This document shows, piece by piece, positions 18,821 through 27,631 of a stretch of 64,000 nucleotides of DNA. The notes under the pieces were generated by a model, which made no database searches, was not told where the DNA came from, and saw only the letters and a program-made list of their open reading frames with translations. The stretch covers positions 1,364,001 through 1,428,000 of the forward strand of contig NZ_CP036533.1 of NCBI RefSeq assembly GCF_024585265.1, in the 5' to 3' direction. The first letter of the stretch is position 1, and each line of letters starts with the position of its first letter. The position numbers and the translations under genes are program-made. Origin of the DNA: Bradyrhizobium sp. WBAH42 (GTDB lineage Bacteria; Pseudomonadota; Alphaproteobacteria; Rhizobiales; Xanthobacteraceae).

Positions 18821-19768
18821 TTAATCCGTGTACCTGATCCGCGGATCGAACACCGCATAGAGCATGTCGACGGTGAAATTGGCGAACACCACCACGACCG
18901 CGATGAACATCACGAGGTTCTGCACGATCGGATAGTCGCGCCAGCGGATCGCCTCCACCAGGAAGCGCGCGACGCCGGGGATGTTGAACACGGTCTCGGT
19001 GACGATCAGGCCGCCGATCAGGAACGCCGCCTCGATGCCGATCACGGTGATCACCGGCAGGATCGCGTTCTTCAGCGCGTGGTGATAGTTCACGGCCGCA
19101 TCGGAGGCGCCCTTCGCGCGGGCGGTGCGGATGTAATCCTGCCGCAGCACCTCCAGCATCGAGGAGCGCGTGATGCGCATGGTCAGCGCCGCGCTGCGGA
19201 AGCCGACGGCGGCGGCCGGCACGGCGTAGGTCGCGAACGCCTCGAGCCAGGTCTTCGGATTCGGATTGAAGATCGGCATCTGGCCGAACATCGCCACCGA
19301 CGCGGTGAGGATCAGAAGGCCGAGCCAGAACGAGGGCAGCGACAGGCCGCTGAGGCTGACGACGCGAAGCGCATAGTCGAGCTTCGTCCCCTGCTTCACC
19401 GCGCTGATGACGCCCAAGGGAATGCCGATGGACGCCGAGAACAACAGCGCGAGGCCGGCAAGCCGCGCCGTGATCGGAATCCGCGGCAGGATCTCCTGCA
19501 GCGCCGGCTTCTCCGAGACATAGGAATAGCCGAAATCGCCGCGCAGGAAGCCGCCGATCCAGTGCAGATATTGCGTCACCAGCGGCTGGTCGATGCCGAG
19601 CTGCTTCTCCAGCTCCGCCTTGTCGGCGGGATCGACGTAGCCGGCGGCGGCGAACAGGATGTCGACGATGTTGCCGGGCACGATGCGCAGCAGGAAGAAG
19701 ATGACGATCGAGATCCCGAACAGGGTCACGAGCATCAGGAACAGGCGCCGCACCAGATAGGCAAACAT
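18821..19768 (-). CDS. Dipeptide-type ABC transporter permease (DppB type)
   Basis: The 315 residues begin MFAYLVRRLFLMLVTLFGIS, a standard DppB N-terminus, with GGAGGGCG just before the ATG. The EAA loop reads RTARAKGASDAAVNYHHALK, and the C-terminus ends VDMLYAVFDPRIRY. About six membrane segments are visible. It pairs with the DppC-type permease downstream to form the transport channel. Confidence 0.93.
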   Translation of the reverse strand: MFAYLVRRLFLMLVTLFGISIVIFFLLRIVPGNIVDILFAAAGYVDPADKAELEKQLGIDQPLVTQYLHWIGGFLRGDFGYSYVSEKPALQEILPRIPITARLAGLALLFSASIGIPLGVISAVKQGTKLDYALRVVSLSGLSLPSFWLGLLILTASVAMFGQMPIFNPNPKTWLEAFATYAVPAAAVGFRSAALTMRITRSSMLEVLRQDYIRTARAKGASDAAVNYHHALKNAILPVITVIGIEAAFLIGGLIVTETVFNIPGVARFLVEAIRWRDYPIVQNLVMFIAVVVVFANFTVDMLYAVFDPRIRYTD

Positions 19769-19801
19769 GCATCGCCCTCCGCGCTACTCGTCAAGCTCGC
19801 G

Positions 19802-21400
19802 CTACTTGTCGAGCCACACATCCTCGTAGCGGAAGCCGTTGTAGGAGCTGTTCGACATGATCGTGACGCCCTTGACATAAGGCTGCCAGCAGGTGCCGGC
19901 GCGGGCATGGAAGATGATCGGGCGGGCGACGTCCTCCTGCAGCTTCTTGTCGATGTCCCACACCAGCGGCCTGCGCTTGGCGAGGTCGGTCTCCTGCGAC
20001 TGCACGTCGAACAGCTTCTCGATCTCCTTGTTGCAATAATTGGTGTAATTCCGTTCCGAGCCGCAGGAATAGTTCTCGTAGAACGACTGGTCGGGATCGT
20101 CGACGGAATTGCCGGTCAGGTTGAGGCCGAGCATGTAATCCTTGCGCGCGACCTTCGGGAACCAGTTCGCGGTTTCGACGACGTCGAGCTCGCCGTCGAT
20201 ATAGATGGTCTTGAGCTGGTCGATCAGGATCACGGCGGGGTCGCGATATTCCGCGATGTTGCGTGTCGAGACTTTCACGTTGAGGTGCTTGTCCGGACCG
20301 TAACCCGCCTTCTGCATCAGCTTCCTGGCTTGCTCGCGGTTGGCGTTGATGTCCCGGCCATAGCCCGGAATGGTCTCCAGCTTCTCCTTCGGCATGCCCC
20401 AGATGCCCTGCGGCGGCGGCAGCATGGTGCCGCCGATGTCGCCCTGGCCTTCGAACAGGATGTCCACGAACGCCTTGCGGTCGAGCGCGAGCGACATCGC
20501 GCGGCGGATGTCGATGTTGTCGAACGGTGCCGAGGTCGAATTGACGATGATGTTGGTCGAGACGTTGGTCGGCTCGACGACGCAGGTCGCGTTCGGCGCC
20601 TGCGACTTGATGTCCTTCAGCAGCGGGATCGTGATGTGCGTCGGAAAGGTCATGTCGAACTTGCCGGCGACGAAGGCCAGGATCGCGGTCGAGCGGTTGG
20701 TGATGATGGTGTACTCGACGCCGTCGAGATAGGGCAGGCCCTTCTTCCAATAGTCCGGATTGCGCGTCAGCTTGATCGATTCATTGGCCTTGAACTCGAC
20801 GAACTTGAACGGCCCGGTGCCGATCGGATGGGTGCGCATGTCCCCCGGCGAGACGTGACAGGGATAGACCGGCGTGTAGCCGGAGGCGAGCATCGCCAGC
20901 AGCGAAGGCTGCGGCCGCTTCAGGTCGAAGGTGACCTCGAATTCGCCGTTCGTCGTGACCTCGTTGACCTCGCTGTACCAGGCCTTGCGCGGATTCTGCC
21001 GCAGCTTCTGCTGCGACTTGCCCATCAGCAAATCGAAGCTGCACTTGACGTCGGCCGAGGTGAACGGCTTGCCGTCGTGCCATTTCACGCCCTGGCGCAG
21101 CTTGAACGTCAGCTTCTTGTTGTCGCTGCTCCAGGACCAGCTTTCGGCCAGCTCCGGCCGCAAAGTATCGGGGCTGTTCTGCGCGATGTGCTGATCGTAG
21201 ATGAGGAGATTGTTGAACACCCCCATGAACGGCACGTTGATCGAATAGGTCGCGCCTTCGAGGATGGAGGCGTTGGCCGGGCTGTCGCGGTGATACATCC
21301 GCAAGATGCCGCCCTGTTTGGGCTCGCCGGCGAGCGTGACGGTCGAGGCCGTCAGCACAGATAGCGCCGCCATTGCGGCGAGCGCCCACACGCTCCGCAT
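19802..21400 (-). CDS. ABC transporter substrate-binding protein, peptide/opine/nickel (DppA, SBP_bac_5) family
   Basis: The 532 residues have a signal peptide (MRSVWALAAMAALSVLTAST, cleavage near TLAG-E), then the family 5 binding fold: GGILRMYHRDSP, LRPELAESWSWSSDNKKLTF with KLRQGVKWHDGKPFTSADVK, and RRAMSLALDRKAFVDILF. It captures the substrate in the periplasm for the DppBCDF-type proteins that follow it. GGAGG 6 bp before ATG 21400 fixes the start. The neighbouring CoA ligase and dehydrogenase hint that the substrate may be an organic acid or amide rather than a nutrient peptide (inference). Confidence 0.92.
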   Translation of the reverse strand: MRSVWALAAMAALSVLTASTVTLAGEPKQGGILRMYHRDSPANASILEGATYSINVPFMGVFNNLLIYDQHIAQNSPDTLRPELAESWSWSSDNKKLTFKLRQGVKWHDGKPFTSADVKCSFDLLMGKSQQKLRQNPRKAWYSEVNEVTTNGEFEVTFDLKRPQPSLLAMLASGYTPVYPCHVSPGDMRTHPIGTGPFKFVEFKANESIKLTRNPDYWKKGLPYLDGVEYTIITNRSTAILAFVAGKFDMTFPTHITIPLLKDIKSQAPNATCVVEPTNVSTNIIVNSTSAPFDNIDIRRAMSLALDRKAFVDILFEGQGDIGGTMLPPPQGIWGMPKEKLETIPGYGRDINANREQARKLMQKAGYGPDKHLNVKVSTRNIAEYRDPAVILIDQLKTIYIDGELDVVETANWFPKVARKDYMLGLNLTGNSVDDPDQSFYENYSCGSERNYTNYCNKEIEKLFDVQSQETDLAKRRPLVWDIDKKLQEDVARPIIFHARAGTCWQPYVKGVTIMSNSSYNGFRYEDVWLDK

Positions 21401-21580
21401 GCTCATCCTCCCTGGACCTCGGCCTTTGCGGCCTGTTTGTCCGGACGATAGCACGCAAGCGGGCGGAGGCAACCGCTAAGGCCACATGCCGCCTCGACAA
21501 TTCGGATGACGGAAGGCCGCAGGGTGTTCATCGTCTCACGATGAGAGTGCGGTTGCGAAGAGCGCGCGCGCCGAGCGCCG

Positions 21581-23131
21581 TCACACGATCCGCGAGGCCT
21601 TGTTCCCCCAGTACCGGTCCCGCAGCAGCCGCTTGTACAGCTTGCCGGTCGGCAGCCGCGGCAATTCCTTCTCGAAATCGACCGAGCGCGGCACCTTCTG
21701 CCGCGATAGCGATTTGGCGCAGAACGCGATCAGCTCTTCGGCGAGCGCCGGCCCCGGCACCACGCCCGGCATCGGCTGCACCACCGCCTTCACCTCTTCG
21801 CCGAGATCGGCATTGGGCACGCCGAACACGGCGGCGTCGGCGACCTTGGGGTGGGTGATCAGGAGATTCTCGCATTCCTGCGGATAGATGTTCACCCCGC
21901 CGGAGATGATCATGAAGGTGGCGCGGTCGGTCAGGTACAGGAAGCGGTCGGCATCGACATAGCCGACGTCACCGACCGTGCTCATGCTGCCATCGGCAGA
22001 GCGCGCCTCCTTGGTCTTCTCCGGGTCGTTGAAATATTCGAACGGCGTTGCCGTCTTGAACCAGACCTGGCCGGGCGTGCCGGTCGGGCATTCCCGCATG
22101 TTCTCGTCGAGGATATGCAAATCCCCGAGCAGCACCTTGCCGACGGTGCCGCGATGCGCCAGCCATTCCTCGCTGTTGCAGGCGGTGAAGCCGAGGCCTT
22201 CGGTGGCGCCGTAATATTCGTGGATGATCGGTCCCCACCATCTGATCATCTCGTCCTTGACCTGCGGCGGGCAGGGCGCGGCGGCGTGGATCGCGATCTC
22301 CAGCGAGGACAAATCGTAGCGCTTGCGCACCTCCTCCGGCAACTTCAACATGCGCGAGAACATCGTCGGCACCAGCTGCGTGTGGGTGATGCCCCATTGC
22401 TCGACCAGCTGCAGGTAACGCTCGGGATCAAAGCTCTCCATGATGATCACGGTGCCGCCCATGCGGATCGTGAGGTTCACGGCAGCCTGCGGCGCGGAAT
22501 GATAGAGCGGCGCCGGCGACAAATAGACCATGCCTTCGCGGTAGTGCCAGAGCCGCAACAGGAACTCGAACAGCGGCAGATTGTGCTTCGGCGGCTCCTC
22601 CGGCAGCGGGCGCAAAATGCCCTTCGGCCGTCCCGTCGTGCCGGAGGAATAGAGCATGGCGGTGCCGAGCCATTCGTCTTCGATCGGCGTTGCCGGCAGA
22701 CCGGCGGTCACCTCCGATAGGCCAACGATGCGCTCGCTCTCGCCCGGGCCATCGGCGACGATGCAGAGCTTGATGTCAGGGCAGGCCTGGATCGCCTCGC
22801 GCACGATGGCGAGCTTGGCCATCGACGTGATCAGGATCTTCGACTGGCTGTTGACGAGCAGATAGGCGAGCTCGCCCGGCGTCAGGAAGGAGTTGATGCA
22901 GGTGTAGTAGAGGCCGGCGCGCTCGCCCGCGCCGCAGGCTTCGAGATAGCGCGCGTTGTTCTCCATGAAGATCGAACAATGGTCGAGCCGCCTCAAGCCG
23001 TGCTTGCGGAACAGATGCGCCAGCCGATTGCTGCGCGCCTCCAGCTCGCGATAGGTGACGGCTTCGCCCGTCGCCGCCATGATGAAGGCGGGCTGCAGCG
23101 GGCGCAGGCGGGCGTGTGTACCTGTGTACAT
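21581..23131 (-). CDS. AMP-dependent acyl-CoA ligase
   Basis: The 516 residues carry the adenylation motif YSSGTTGRPKGI, the A5-type motif HEYYGATEGLG, GDVGYVDADRFLYLTDR and the C-terminal LPRLPTGKLYKRLLRDRY with the catalytic lysine. It should activate a carboxylate, plausibly one taken up by the transporter downstream. ATG 23131 follows GGAGGATCG. It is only 18 bp from the dehydrogenase gene, so both are likely co-transcribed. Sequence reading alone cannot separate fatty, aromatic or other acid substrates. Confidence 0.88.
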   Translation of the reverse strand: MYTGTHARLRPLQPAFIMAATGEAVTYRELEARSNRLAHLFRKHGLRRLDHCSIFMENNARYLEACGAGERAGLYYTCINSFLTPGELAYLLVNSQSKILITSMAKLAIVREAIQACPDIKLCIVADGPGESERIVGLSEVTAGLPATPIEDEWLGTAMLYSSGTTGRPKGILRPLPEEPPKHNLPLFEFLLRLWHYREGMVYLSPAPLYHSAPQAAVNLTIRMGGTVIIMESFDPERYLQLVEQWGITHTQLVPTMFSRMLKLPEEVRKRYDLSSLEIAIHAAAPCPPQVKDEMIRWWGPIIHEYYGATEGLGFTACNSEEWLAHRGTVGKVLLGDLHILDENMRECPTGTPGQVWFKTATPFEYFNDPEKTKEARSADGSMSTVGDVGYVDADRFLYLTDRATFMIISGGVNIYPQECENLLITHPKVADAAVFGVPNADLGEEVKAVVQPMPGVVPGPALAEELIAFCAKSLSRQKVPRSVDFEKELPRLPTGKLYKRLLRDRYWGNKASRIV

Positions 23132-23149
23132 CGATCCTCCGGCTTTCGA

Positions 23150-24304
23150 TCAGGCGGCAAGGAGCAGGATCTCGCGCAAATCGGCGGGACCTGAAATTTT
23201 GCGCGGGTTGCGCGGGATCCAGTTCGTCCGCATCGCAGCTTCTGCGATCGCATCGAAATGCTCCGGCGCGATGCGTACGTCGCTGAGGCTGCGCGGCATG
23301 CCGAGCGAACGGATGAAGGCATCGAGCACGTCGGCGGCGTCACGGCCGGGATAGCCCATGGCGGCCGCGACGATCATCTGCCGCTCGGCATTGTCGCGCG
23401 CATTCCAGCGCATCACTGCCGGCAGCATGACGCAGGAGGTGTAGCCGTGCGGCACGTCGAAGGCCCCGCCCAGCACGTAGCCGATGCCGTGGCTCGCGCC
23501 CATGGGCACCCCGGCGGCGAGCGCGCCCATCGACAGCCAGGTGCCGATCTGCGCGTCCATCCGCGCATCGAGATCGGATGGGTCGGCCTTCACCCGGGGC
23601 AGCGCGTCGGCGAGCATGGCGAGGCCCTTCACCGCTTGCGCATCGGCATAAGGATGCGTCTCGCGCGAGCAGATCGCCTCGACGCAATGGTCGACGGCGC
23701 GGATGCCGGTCGACAGGAACAGCCATTCCGGCGTGTGCACGGTGATGGCAGGATCGAGGATGGTCGCGCGCGGCACCGTGAGCGGATGCCGCAGCATCTG
23801 CTTCACCTGCGCGGCGCGGTCGGTGACACCCGCGATCGATGAGAACTCGCCGCCGGCGATCGTGGTCGGCACGCTGACCTGCCGCACGATTGGCGCCTTC
23901 ATCTCGGGCGCGACGCCCTTGCGCACGCGGATGCGGTCGATGCCGCCGATATCGTCGATGCCGTTGGCAAGGCAAAGCTGCACCGCCTTGGCCCCGTCGG
24001 TGATGGAACCGCCGCCGACGGTGACGATCAGATCGGCCTCCGCCTCGCGAGCCGCTTGAGTAGCCGCAATCACCGCCTCGCGCGGCGTATGCGCCGGCAT
24101 GGCGTCGAACAGGCCGGCGCAGCGCCGGCCAAGCGCGTGCTTGATCTTCTCGATCTCGTCGGTCTGCCGGTTCAGCGTCCCCGACACCATCAGGAAGGCG
24201 CGGCTTGTTCCCAGCCGGTCCATCTGCGCGACGACGGCTTCAGCCGCAGGATGGCCGAACACGACCTCCTCGATCGCGCCGAAAACGACACGTCCCTGGT
24301 GCAC
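23150..24304 (-). CDS. Iron-containing alcohol dehydrogenase / maleylacetate reductase-like protein
   Basis: The 384 residues are a class III (iron-type) alcohol dehydrogenase: the NAD-binding VTVGGGSITDGAKA, VPTTIAGGEFSSIAGVT, the metal-site helix GIRAVDHCVEAICSRE and GASHGIGYVLGGAFDVPHGY with the second histidines. The TTIAGGE segment resembles maleylacetate reductases, which reduce maleylacetate to 3-oxoadipate, but simple alcohol oxidation is also possible. The start is GTG at 24304, with GGGGAGGACAGGC directly upstream. It is first in the run of ligase and transporter genes. Confidence 0.83.
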   Translation of the reverse strand: MHQGRVVFGAIEEVVFGHPAAEAVVAQMDRLGTSRAFLMVSGTLNRQTDEIEKIKHALGRRCAGLFDAMPAHTPREAVIAATQAAREAEADLIVTVGGGSITDGAKAVQLCLANGIDDIGGIDRIRVRKGVAPEMKAPIVRQVSVPTTIAGGEFSSIAGVTDRAAQVKQMLRHPLTVPRATILDPAITVHTPEWLFLSTGIRAVDHCVEAICSRETHPYADAQAVKGLAMLADALPRVKADPSDLDARMDAQIGTWLSMGALAAGVPMGASHGIGYVLGGAFDVPHGYTSCVMLPAVMRWNARDNAERQMIVAAAMGYPGRDAADVLDAFIRSLGMPRSLSDVRIAPEHFDAIAEAAMRTNWIPRNPRKISGPADLREILLLAA

Positions 24305-24436
24305 GCCTGTCCTCCCCGGACAAATCGTTCTTGTTGTTGGGAGGCAATCTAGCGGACCCCGCCACGTCAGTCATGCGCGAAGACGCTGGCCGGTTTGCAG
24401 CGCGGGGGCAGGGCCGTGGCGGGGCCGGCGCGCACG

Positions 24437-24568
24437 CCTCGTCCTTCGAGACGGCGCTACGCGCCTCCTCAGGATGAGGCTCATCAGCGCCGGTGCCCTT
24501 CGAAACGGCCGCCGCACACTCCGCCCTCATCCTGAGGAGCCCGCGAAAGCGGGCGTCTCGAAGGATGG
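24437..24568. repeat. Intergenic inverted repeat, family E
   Basis: Outer arms CCTCGTCCTTCGAGACG and CGTCTCGAAGGATGG, inner arms CTCCTCAGGATGAGG/CCTCATCCTGAGGAG. It fills most of the gap between the PilZ gene and the dehydrogenase gene; I see no gene in the remainder. Relatives lie at 36616 and 44822. Confidence 0.9.
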
Positions 24569-24634
24569 CCGCAAGAGAAAGTCTCTCAAATGCGATTCCT
24601 GCCACAAAGGCAGGGACAGCCCGCCGCTATTCCC

Positions 24635-24880
24635 TCAAAACACCACGCCCACGCGCGTGCCGCGCTTCCAGGCGATGCGGCAGCGCTTTCTGGTGTTGAC
24701 GTGCAGCAGCTCGAAGCGATCGGGAATTTTCACCTGGCCGCCGAGATCGACGCAGGCCCCGCCGGGCGAATAGTCGATCAGCGTGCACGGGATCACCGGC
24801 GCGCGCGGGTCGGTGATGATCTTGGCCTGGCGCGACACCAGGCCTGCGGGCTTCACACGGACAAACTTGCGCGGATGCAT
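24635..24880 (-). CDS. Small PilZ-domain protein
   Basis: The 81 residues are almost entirely one PilZ-like domain: an arginine-containing start RKFVRVKPAG, then CTLIDYSPGGACVDLGG, where PilZ domains carry D/NxSxxG, and CRIAWKRGTRVGVVF at the end. PilZ domains bind cyclic di-GMP, although many small rhizobial ones lack the full RxxxR motif, and here only part of it is evident. GGAGGAG 8 bp before ATG 24880 sets the start. It is a single-domain protein with no obvious partner. Confidence 0.8.
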   Translation of the reverse strand: MHPRKFVRVKPAGLVSRQAKIITDPRAPVIPCTLIDYSPGGACVDLGGQVKIPDRFELLHVNTRKRCRIAWKRGTRVGVVF

Positions 24881-25026
24881 TGGCACGTCTCCTCCAATTC
24901 CGCAGGTCTCGCGGCGGGTGATCTGTCCCAATCATGGAAAAGAGATGATGCGATCCCCCTAAGCCGCGCCCGAGAATTTTAACGAAAAGTGTCGGCGAAT
25001 GGCAAAAGCAGCGGTAGCGGGGTGCC

Positions 25027-25186
25027 ACCCTCCCCTGGAGGGGGAGGGTCGATCGCGCGCAGCGCGAGCGGGGTGGGGTGATCTCTCAACACGGGCAGTG
25101 CATCCGCTGAGAGACTGTCACCCCACCCCGTCACGCAATCTCGCTTCGCTCGATCGCGTGCCGACCCTCCCCCTCCAGGGGAGGGT
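25027..25186. repeat. Intergenic inverted repeat, family F, overlapping a coding end
   Basis: About 160 bp with outer arms ACCCTCCCCTGGAGGGGGAG and its reverse complement, inner arms around GGGGTGGGGTGATCTCTC. The right 69 bp lie inside the DUF2235 gene and provide its stop codon. A second copy is at 36091. Confidence 0.92.
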
Positions 25187-26521
25187 AAGAGCCCCCTCCA
25201 CCTCCGCTCCCGCCGCCAGATCCACCCCCGGCGGCACCGGCATCGGCACCGTCACGTAGTCCTTCGGCAAGTTCACCGGCCGGTAGTCCGGCTCCACCGC
25301 CATGCGCTTGAGCACGCTCTCATGCACATGCGCGCCTTCGGGGATCAGGCGCGGCTCGCCATCGGGGATGTAAAAGCCGAACCAGACTTTCCGCGCCGGC
25401 CATTCCCTATACTTCGCGCTCTTCGGCAAGAACTCCAGCACGCGCCAGACCGCCGTCATGGAATCGTGCAGCATGCCGGTTGTCCCGGTATAGGCGGGCT
25501 CGACGTATTTGAACGGCGAGTTCTTGCGCTGGATGCCCCAGGCGAGCTGGTTCACCGTGCGCGGGTTGAACTTCAGCCCGGCCTTCTCGGCCTCGTCGAT
25601 CATCCAGAGCAACGGATATTTGGATTCGCCGCTCTCGGCTTCCGGATAGCCGCCGCCGACGTCGCAATGCACGCCGGCGAACCACACCTGCAGAATGTCC
25701 TGCGGCACCTTCTTCTCGTCAGGCACGTAGCGGTTGCTCCAGAACTCCTGCGGCTCCGCGTACGGCTTCAGGCGGAACATGCGCCGCCGCTCGTCGATCG
25801 CGATCGCCTGCCGGAAGATTTTTACGCTCGGATCGCGCAGCGTGAAGGCGAGCTCCTCCAGGCTCGGCAGGTAGAAGCGGTCGGCGCGCGGGACGATCAC
25901 GCTCGCCACCGTGTCCCAGACGCCGACGAAATGGATGGTCGGCCAGCGCGTCGAGGTGATGCGCGCGAACTGCGCGGCGAGGTCGAATTCGTCCTTCGGC
26001 AGCGGCCCGCTCTCGTCGAACACGATGCCCTTGAGGTCCTCGACGTCGTTGCCGCGCCCGCTCCCGGAATATTGCTTGTAGGCGATGAGGCCCGAGCCGG
26101 CGAGGTTCGCCTGCTCCGGCGAGATCAGCCCGACCTTGTGGATCAGCCCCGCCAGCACGCGCACCGTGTAGGCCCCGCGCGAGAAGCCGAACAGGTAGAT
26201 CCTGTCGCCGGGCGCGTAATGCTGGATCAGGAAGCAATAGGACGACAGCACGTTGTCATCGAGCCCGTAGCCGGTGGCGAGCCCCAGCACCAGCTTGATG
26301 TTGGCCTTCCAGCGCCCCCAGGTCGACGGCTCCGTCATGGTGCCGACGCCGGGATCGTAAAACACCATCTGCCGCGGCGACGTCTTGTCCGTCTTGCGCA
26401 GGCAGCGATAGAGCTTCAGGACGTTGGAGATGTTCTCCGAGATCTCGTTGCCGGTGCCGTCACAGCAGATGACGAGGTTCTTGCCGGCGGGCTTGTGGTC
26501 GGAAATGGCTGCGGTCTCCAT
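25118..26521 (-). CDS. DUF2235 (Tle1-like alpha/beta hydrolase) protein
   Basis: The 467 residues show the DUF2235 hallmarks: KNLVICCDGTGNE at the start, the nucleophile elbow FGFSRGAYTVR (serine near 114), FVGVWDTVASV with a candidate catalytic aspartate, and VHCDVGGGYPE with a candidate histidine. The fold is shared with type VI secretion phospholipase effectors of the Tle1 family, but there is no VgrG or other secretion gene nearby and no signal peptide. The last 22 or so residues are encoded by a dispersed repeat, so the native stop has been replaced. It is divergent from the coiled-coil gene at 26749. Confidence 0.88.
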   Translation of the reverse strand: METAAISDHKPAGKNLVICCDGTGNEISENISNVLKLYRCLRKTDKTSPRQMVFYDPGVGTMTEPSTWGRWKANIKLVLGLATGYGLDDNVLSSYCFLIQHYAPGDRIYLFGFSRGAYTVRVLAGLIHKVGLISPEQANLAGSGLIAYKQYSGSGRGNDVEDLKGIVFDESGPLPKDEFDLAAQFARITSTRWPTIHFVGVWDTVASVIVPRADRFYLPSLEELAFTLRDPSVKIFRQAIAIDERRRMFRLKPYAEPQEFWSNRYVPDEKKVPQDILQVWFAGVHCDVGGGYPEAESGESKYPLLWMIDEAEKAGLKFNPRTVNQLAWGIQRKNSPFKYVEPAYTGTTGMLHDSMTAVWRVLEFLPKSAKYREWPARKVWFGFYIPDGEPRLIPEGAHVHESVLKRMAVEPDYRPVNLPKDYVTVPMPVPPGVDLAAGAEVEGALTLPWRGRVGTRSSEARLRDGVG

Positions 26522-26696
26522 GGGATGCGCCTCCGGGGAATGCTACCGGGGCGAGTATAGCGGAAAATGAGCGGCAGCGAGGAGAGGAAGGGCTGTCCGG
26601 GAAATATGTCGCGGACAGCAAGGCTTTGGCATCGATCAGCCGACCGCCGGGCGACGCCGCCGGCATGCAGCCCCATGGCCGCATCGCCTGTTGACA

Positions 26697-26711
26697 TTAA
26701 CCTGTTGTTAA
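26697..26711 (+). promoter_or_regulatory. CtrA box (TTAA-N7-TTAA)
   Basis: TTAACCTGTTGTTAA is an exact full CtrA box, placed 37 bp upstream of the coiled-coil protein start at 26749 and directly after a TTGACA (26691-26696) that could serve as a -35 element. CtrA is the alphaproteobacterial cell-cycle regulator. TTAA is rare in DNA of this base composition. Confidence 0.75.
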
Positions 26712-26748
26712 CCATGCGGTCGCCTAATGCTGACGATGGGGGATCACC

Positions 26749-27429
26749 ATGTCGGCCCATGTGACGCGACGGAAATTGATGCCTGTTTCGGCCGATCCGG
26801 CCATCCGGTCGGCGGCGAGGCTGGCGGTTCGCGCCAAGGCCGTCCTACAGGGCAGAACGCCTGTCCTATGGAGCAAAGCCATGTTCGCAAGGGACGACTT
26901 AGTGGACAATCTCAGCCGCGATCTCGATCGCGCGCGCGGCAGACGCGATGCGCTCGCATCCGAAGCCACGGCCCTGACGGCCCAGATCGCCGAAATCGAA
27001 ACCCGCCTTTCGGAGGAGAAGAAAAGGCGGGAGCGTGAGCGCGTCCTGAGCGAGATCGAACTGATCAAGACGCGAATCAAGCAAGCGGCCGGCGCGTTTG
27101 CACCTGTCGTCGACGGTCTCTCCAGGGCGGTCGAGCAGGCTGCGGCAGTTGTGCCCGAGGCGCGCGAGCTCAATAGTTTCCTGGTGTCGGTGGCGACCGA
27201 GATCGACAGCGTGCTCGATCCCCTGTTGCGTGAACTGGATCAGCGCGCGGATGCGGTGCGATCCGGCCACGCAGCGCTGGACTTGCCGAGTTCGGCCGTT
27301 GAAGCGCCGCCCGTCGAACTGCCGAAGGACACCAACGAACGCCTGCTTCGCTTTCCGGCCTGGCTGTCTCGCGACAAGGAAACGGACAAGAAGGAAACAG
27401 CGGAGAAGCCGCACAGCACGGCAGCGTGA
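26749..27429 (+). CDS. Coiled-coil protein of unknown function
   Basis: The 226 residues belong to no family I recognise. Residues about 45-105 form a strongly charged heptad-rich coiled coil (LDRARGRRDALASEATALTA, then ERVLSEIELIKTRIKQ), followed by a helical middle and a lysine/glutamate-rich tail. There is no signal peptide or membrane segment, so it is probably cytoplasmic. A start at the ATG at 26749 fits GGGGGATCACC upstream; internal ATGs at 26779 and 26881 are possible. It has a CtrA box upstream and converges on the ftsZ paralogue, which suggests a role in the cell cycle or division (inference). Confidence 0.75.
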   Translation: MSAHVTRRKLMPVSADPAIRSAARLAVRAKAVLQGRTPVLWSKAMFARDDLVDNLSRDLDRARGRRDALASEATALTAQIAEIETRLSEEKKRRERERVLSEIELIKTRIKQAAGAFAPVVDGLSRAVEQAAAVVPEARELNSFLVSVATEIDSVLDPLLRELDQRADAVRSGHAALDLPSSAVEAPPVELPKDTNERLLRFPAWLSRDKETDKKETAEKPHSTAA

Positions 27430-27474
27430 AGCCTCGGCGCGCTGTGCGCCTTTGGAGCGTTGTTGTTTTGCTCC

Positions 27475-27578
27475 GTCATTCCGGGGCGCGCCCCTTGGCG
27501 CGAACCCGGAATCCATTGCTCAACGGTCACCGCGGCTAAATGGATCCCGGGCTCTCGCTTCGCGAGCCCCGGGATGAC
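27475..27578. repeat. Intergenic inverted repeat, family A
   Basis: Outer arms GTCATTCCGGGGCGCGC and GAGCCCCGGGATGAC with the inner GAATCCATT/AAATGGATC arms. It separates the convergent coiled-coil and ftsZ-like genes and may act as a two-way terminator. Confidence 0.9.
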
Positions 27579-27631
27579 GACCTGTTATTTGGCTCGCTGG
27601 TCGCCCGACACGCGGCCTGGCTCCCCCCCGC

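Noticed and set aside
18815..21364. 849-codon plus-strand open frame
   Set aside because: It lies opposite clear permease and binding-protein genes and reads as histidine/arginine/aspartate-rich antisense of GC-rich codons, with no domain.
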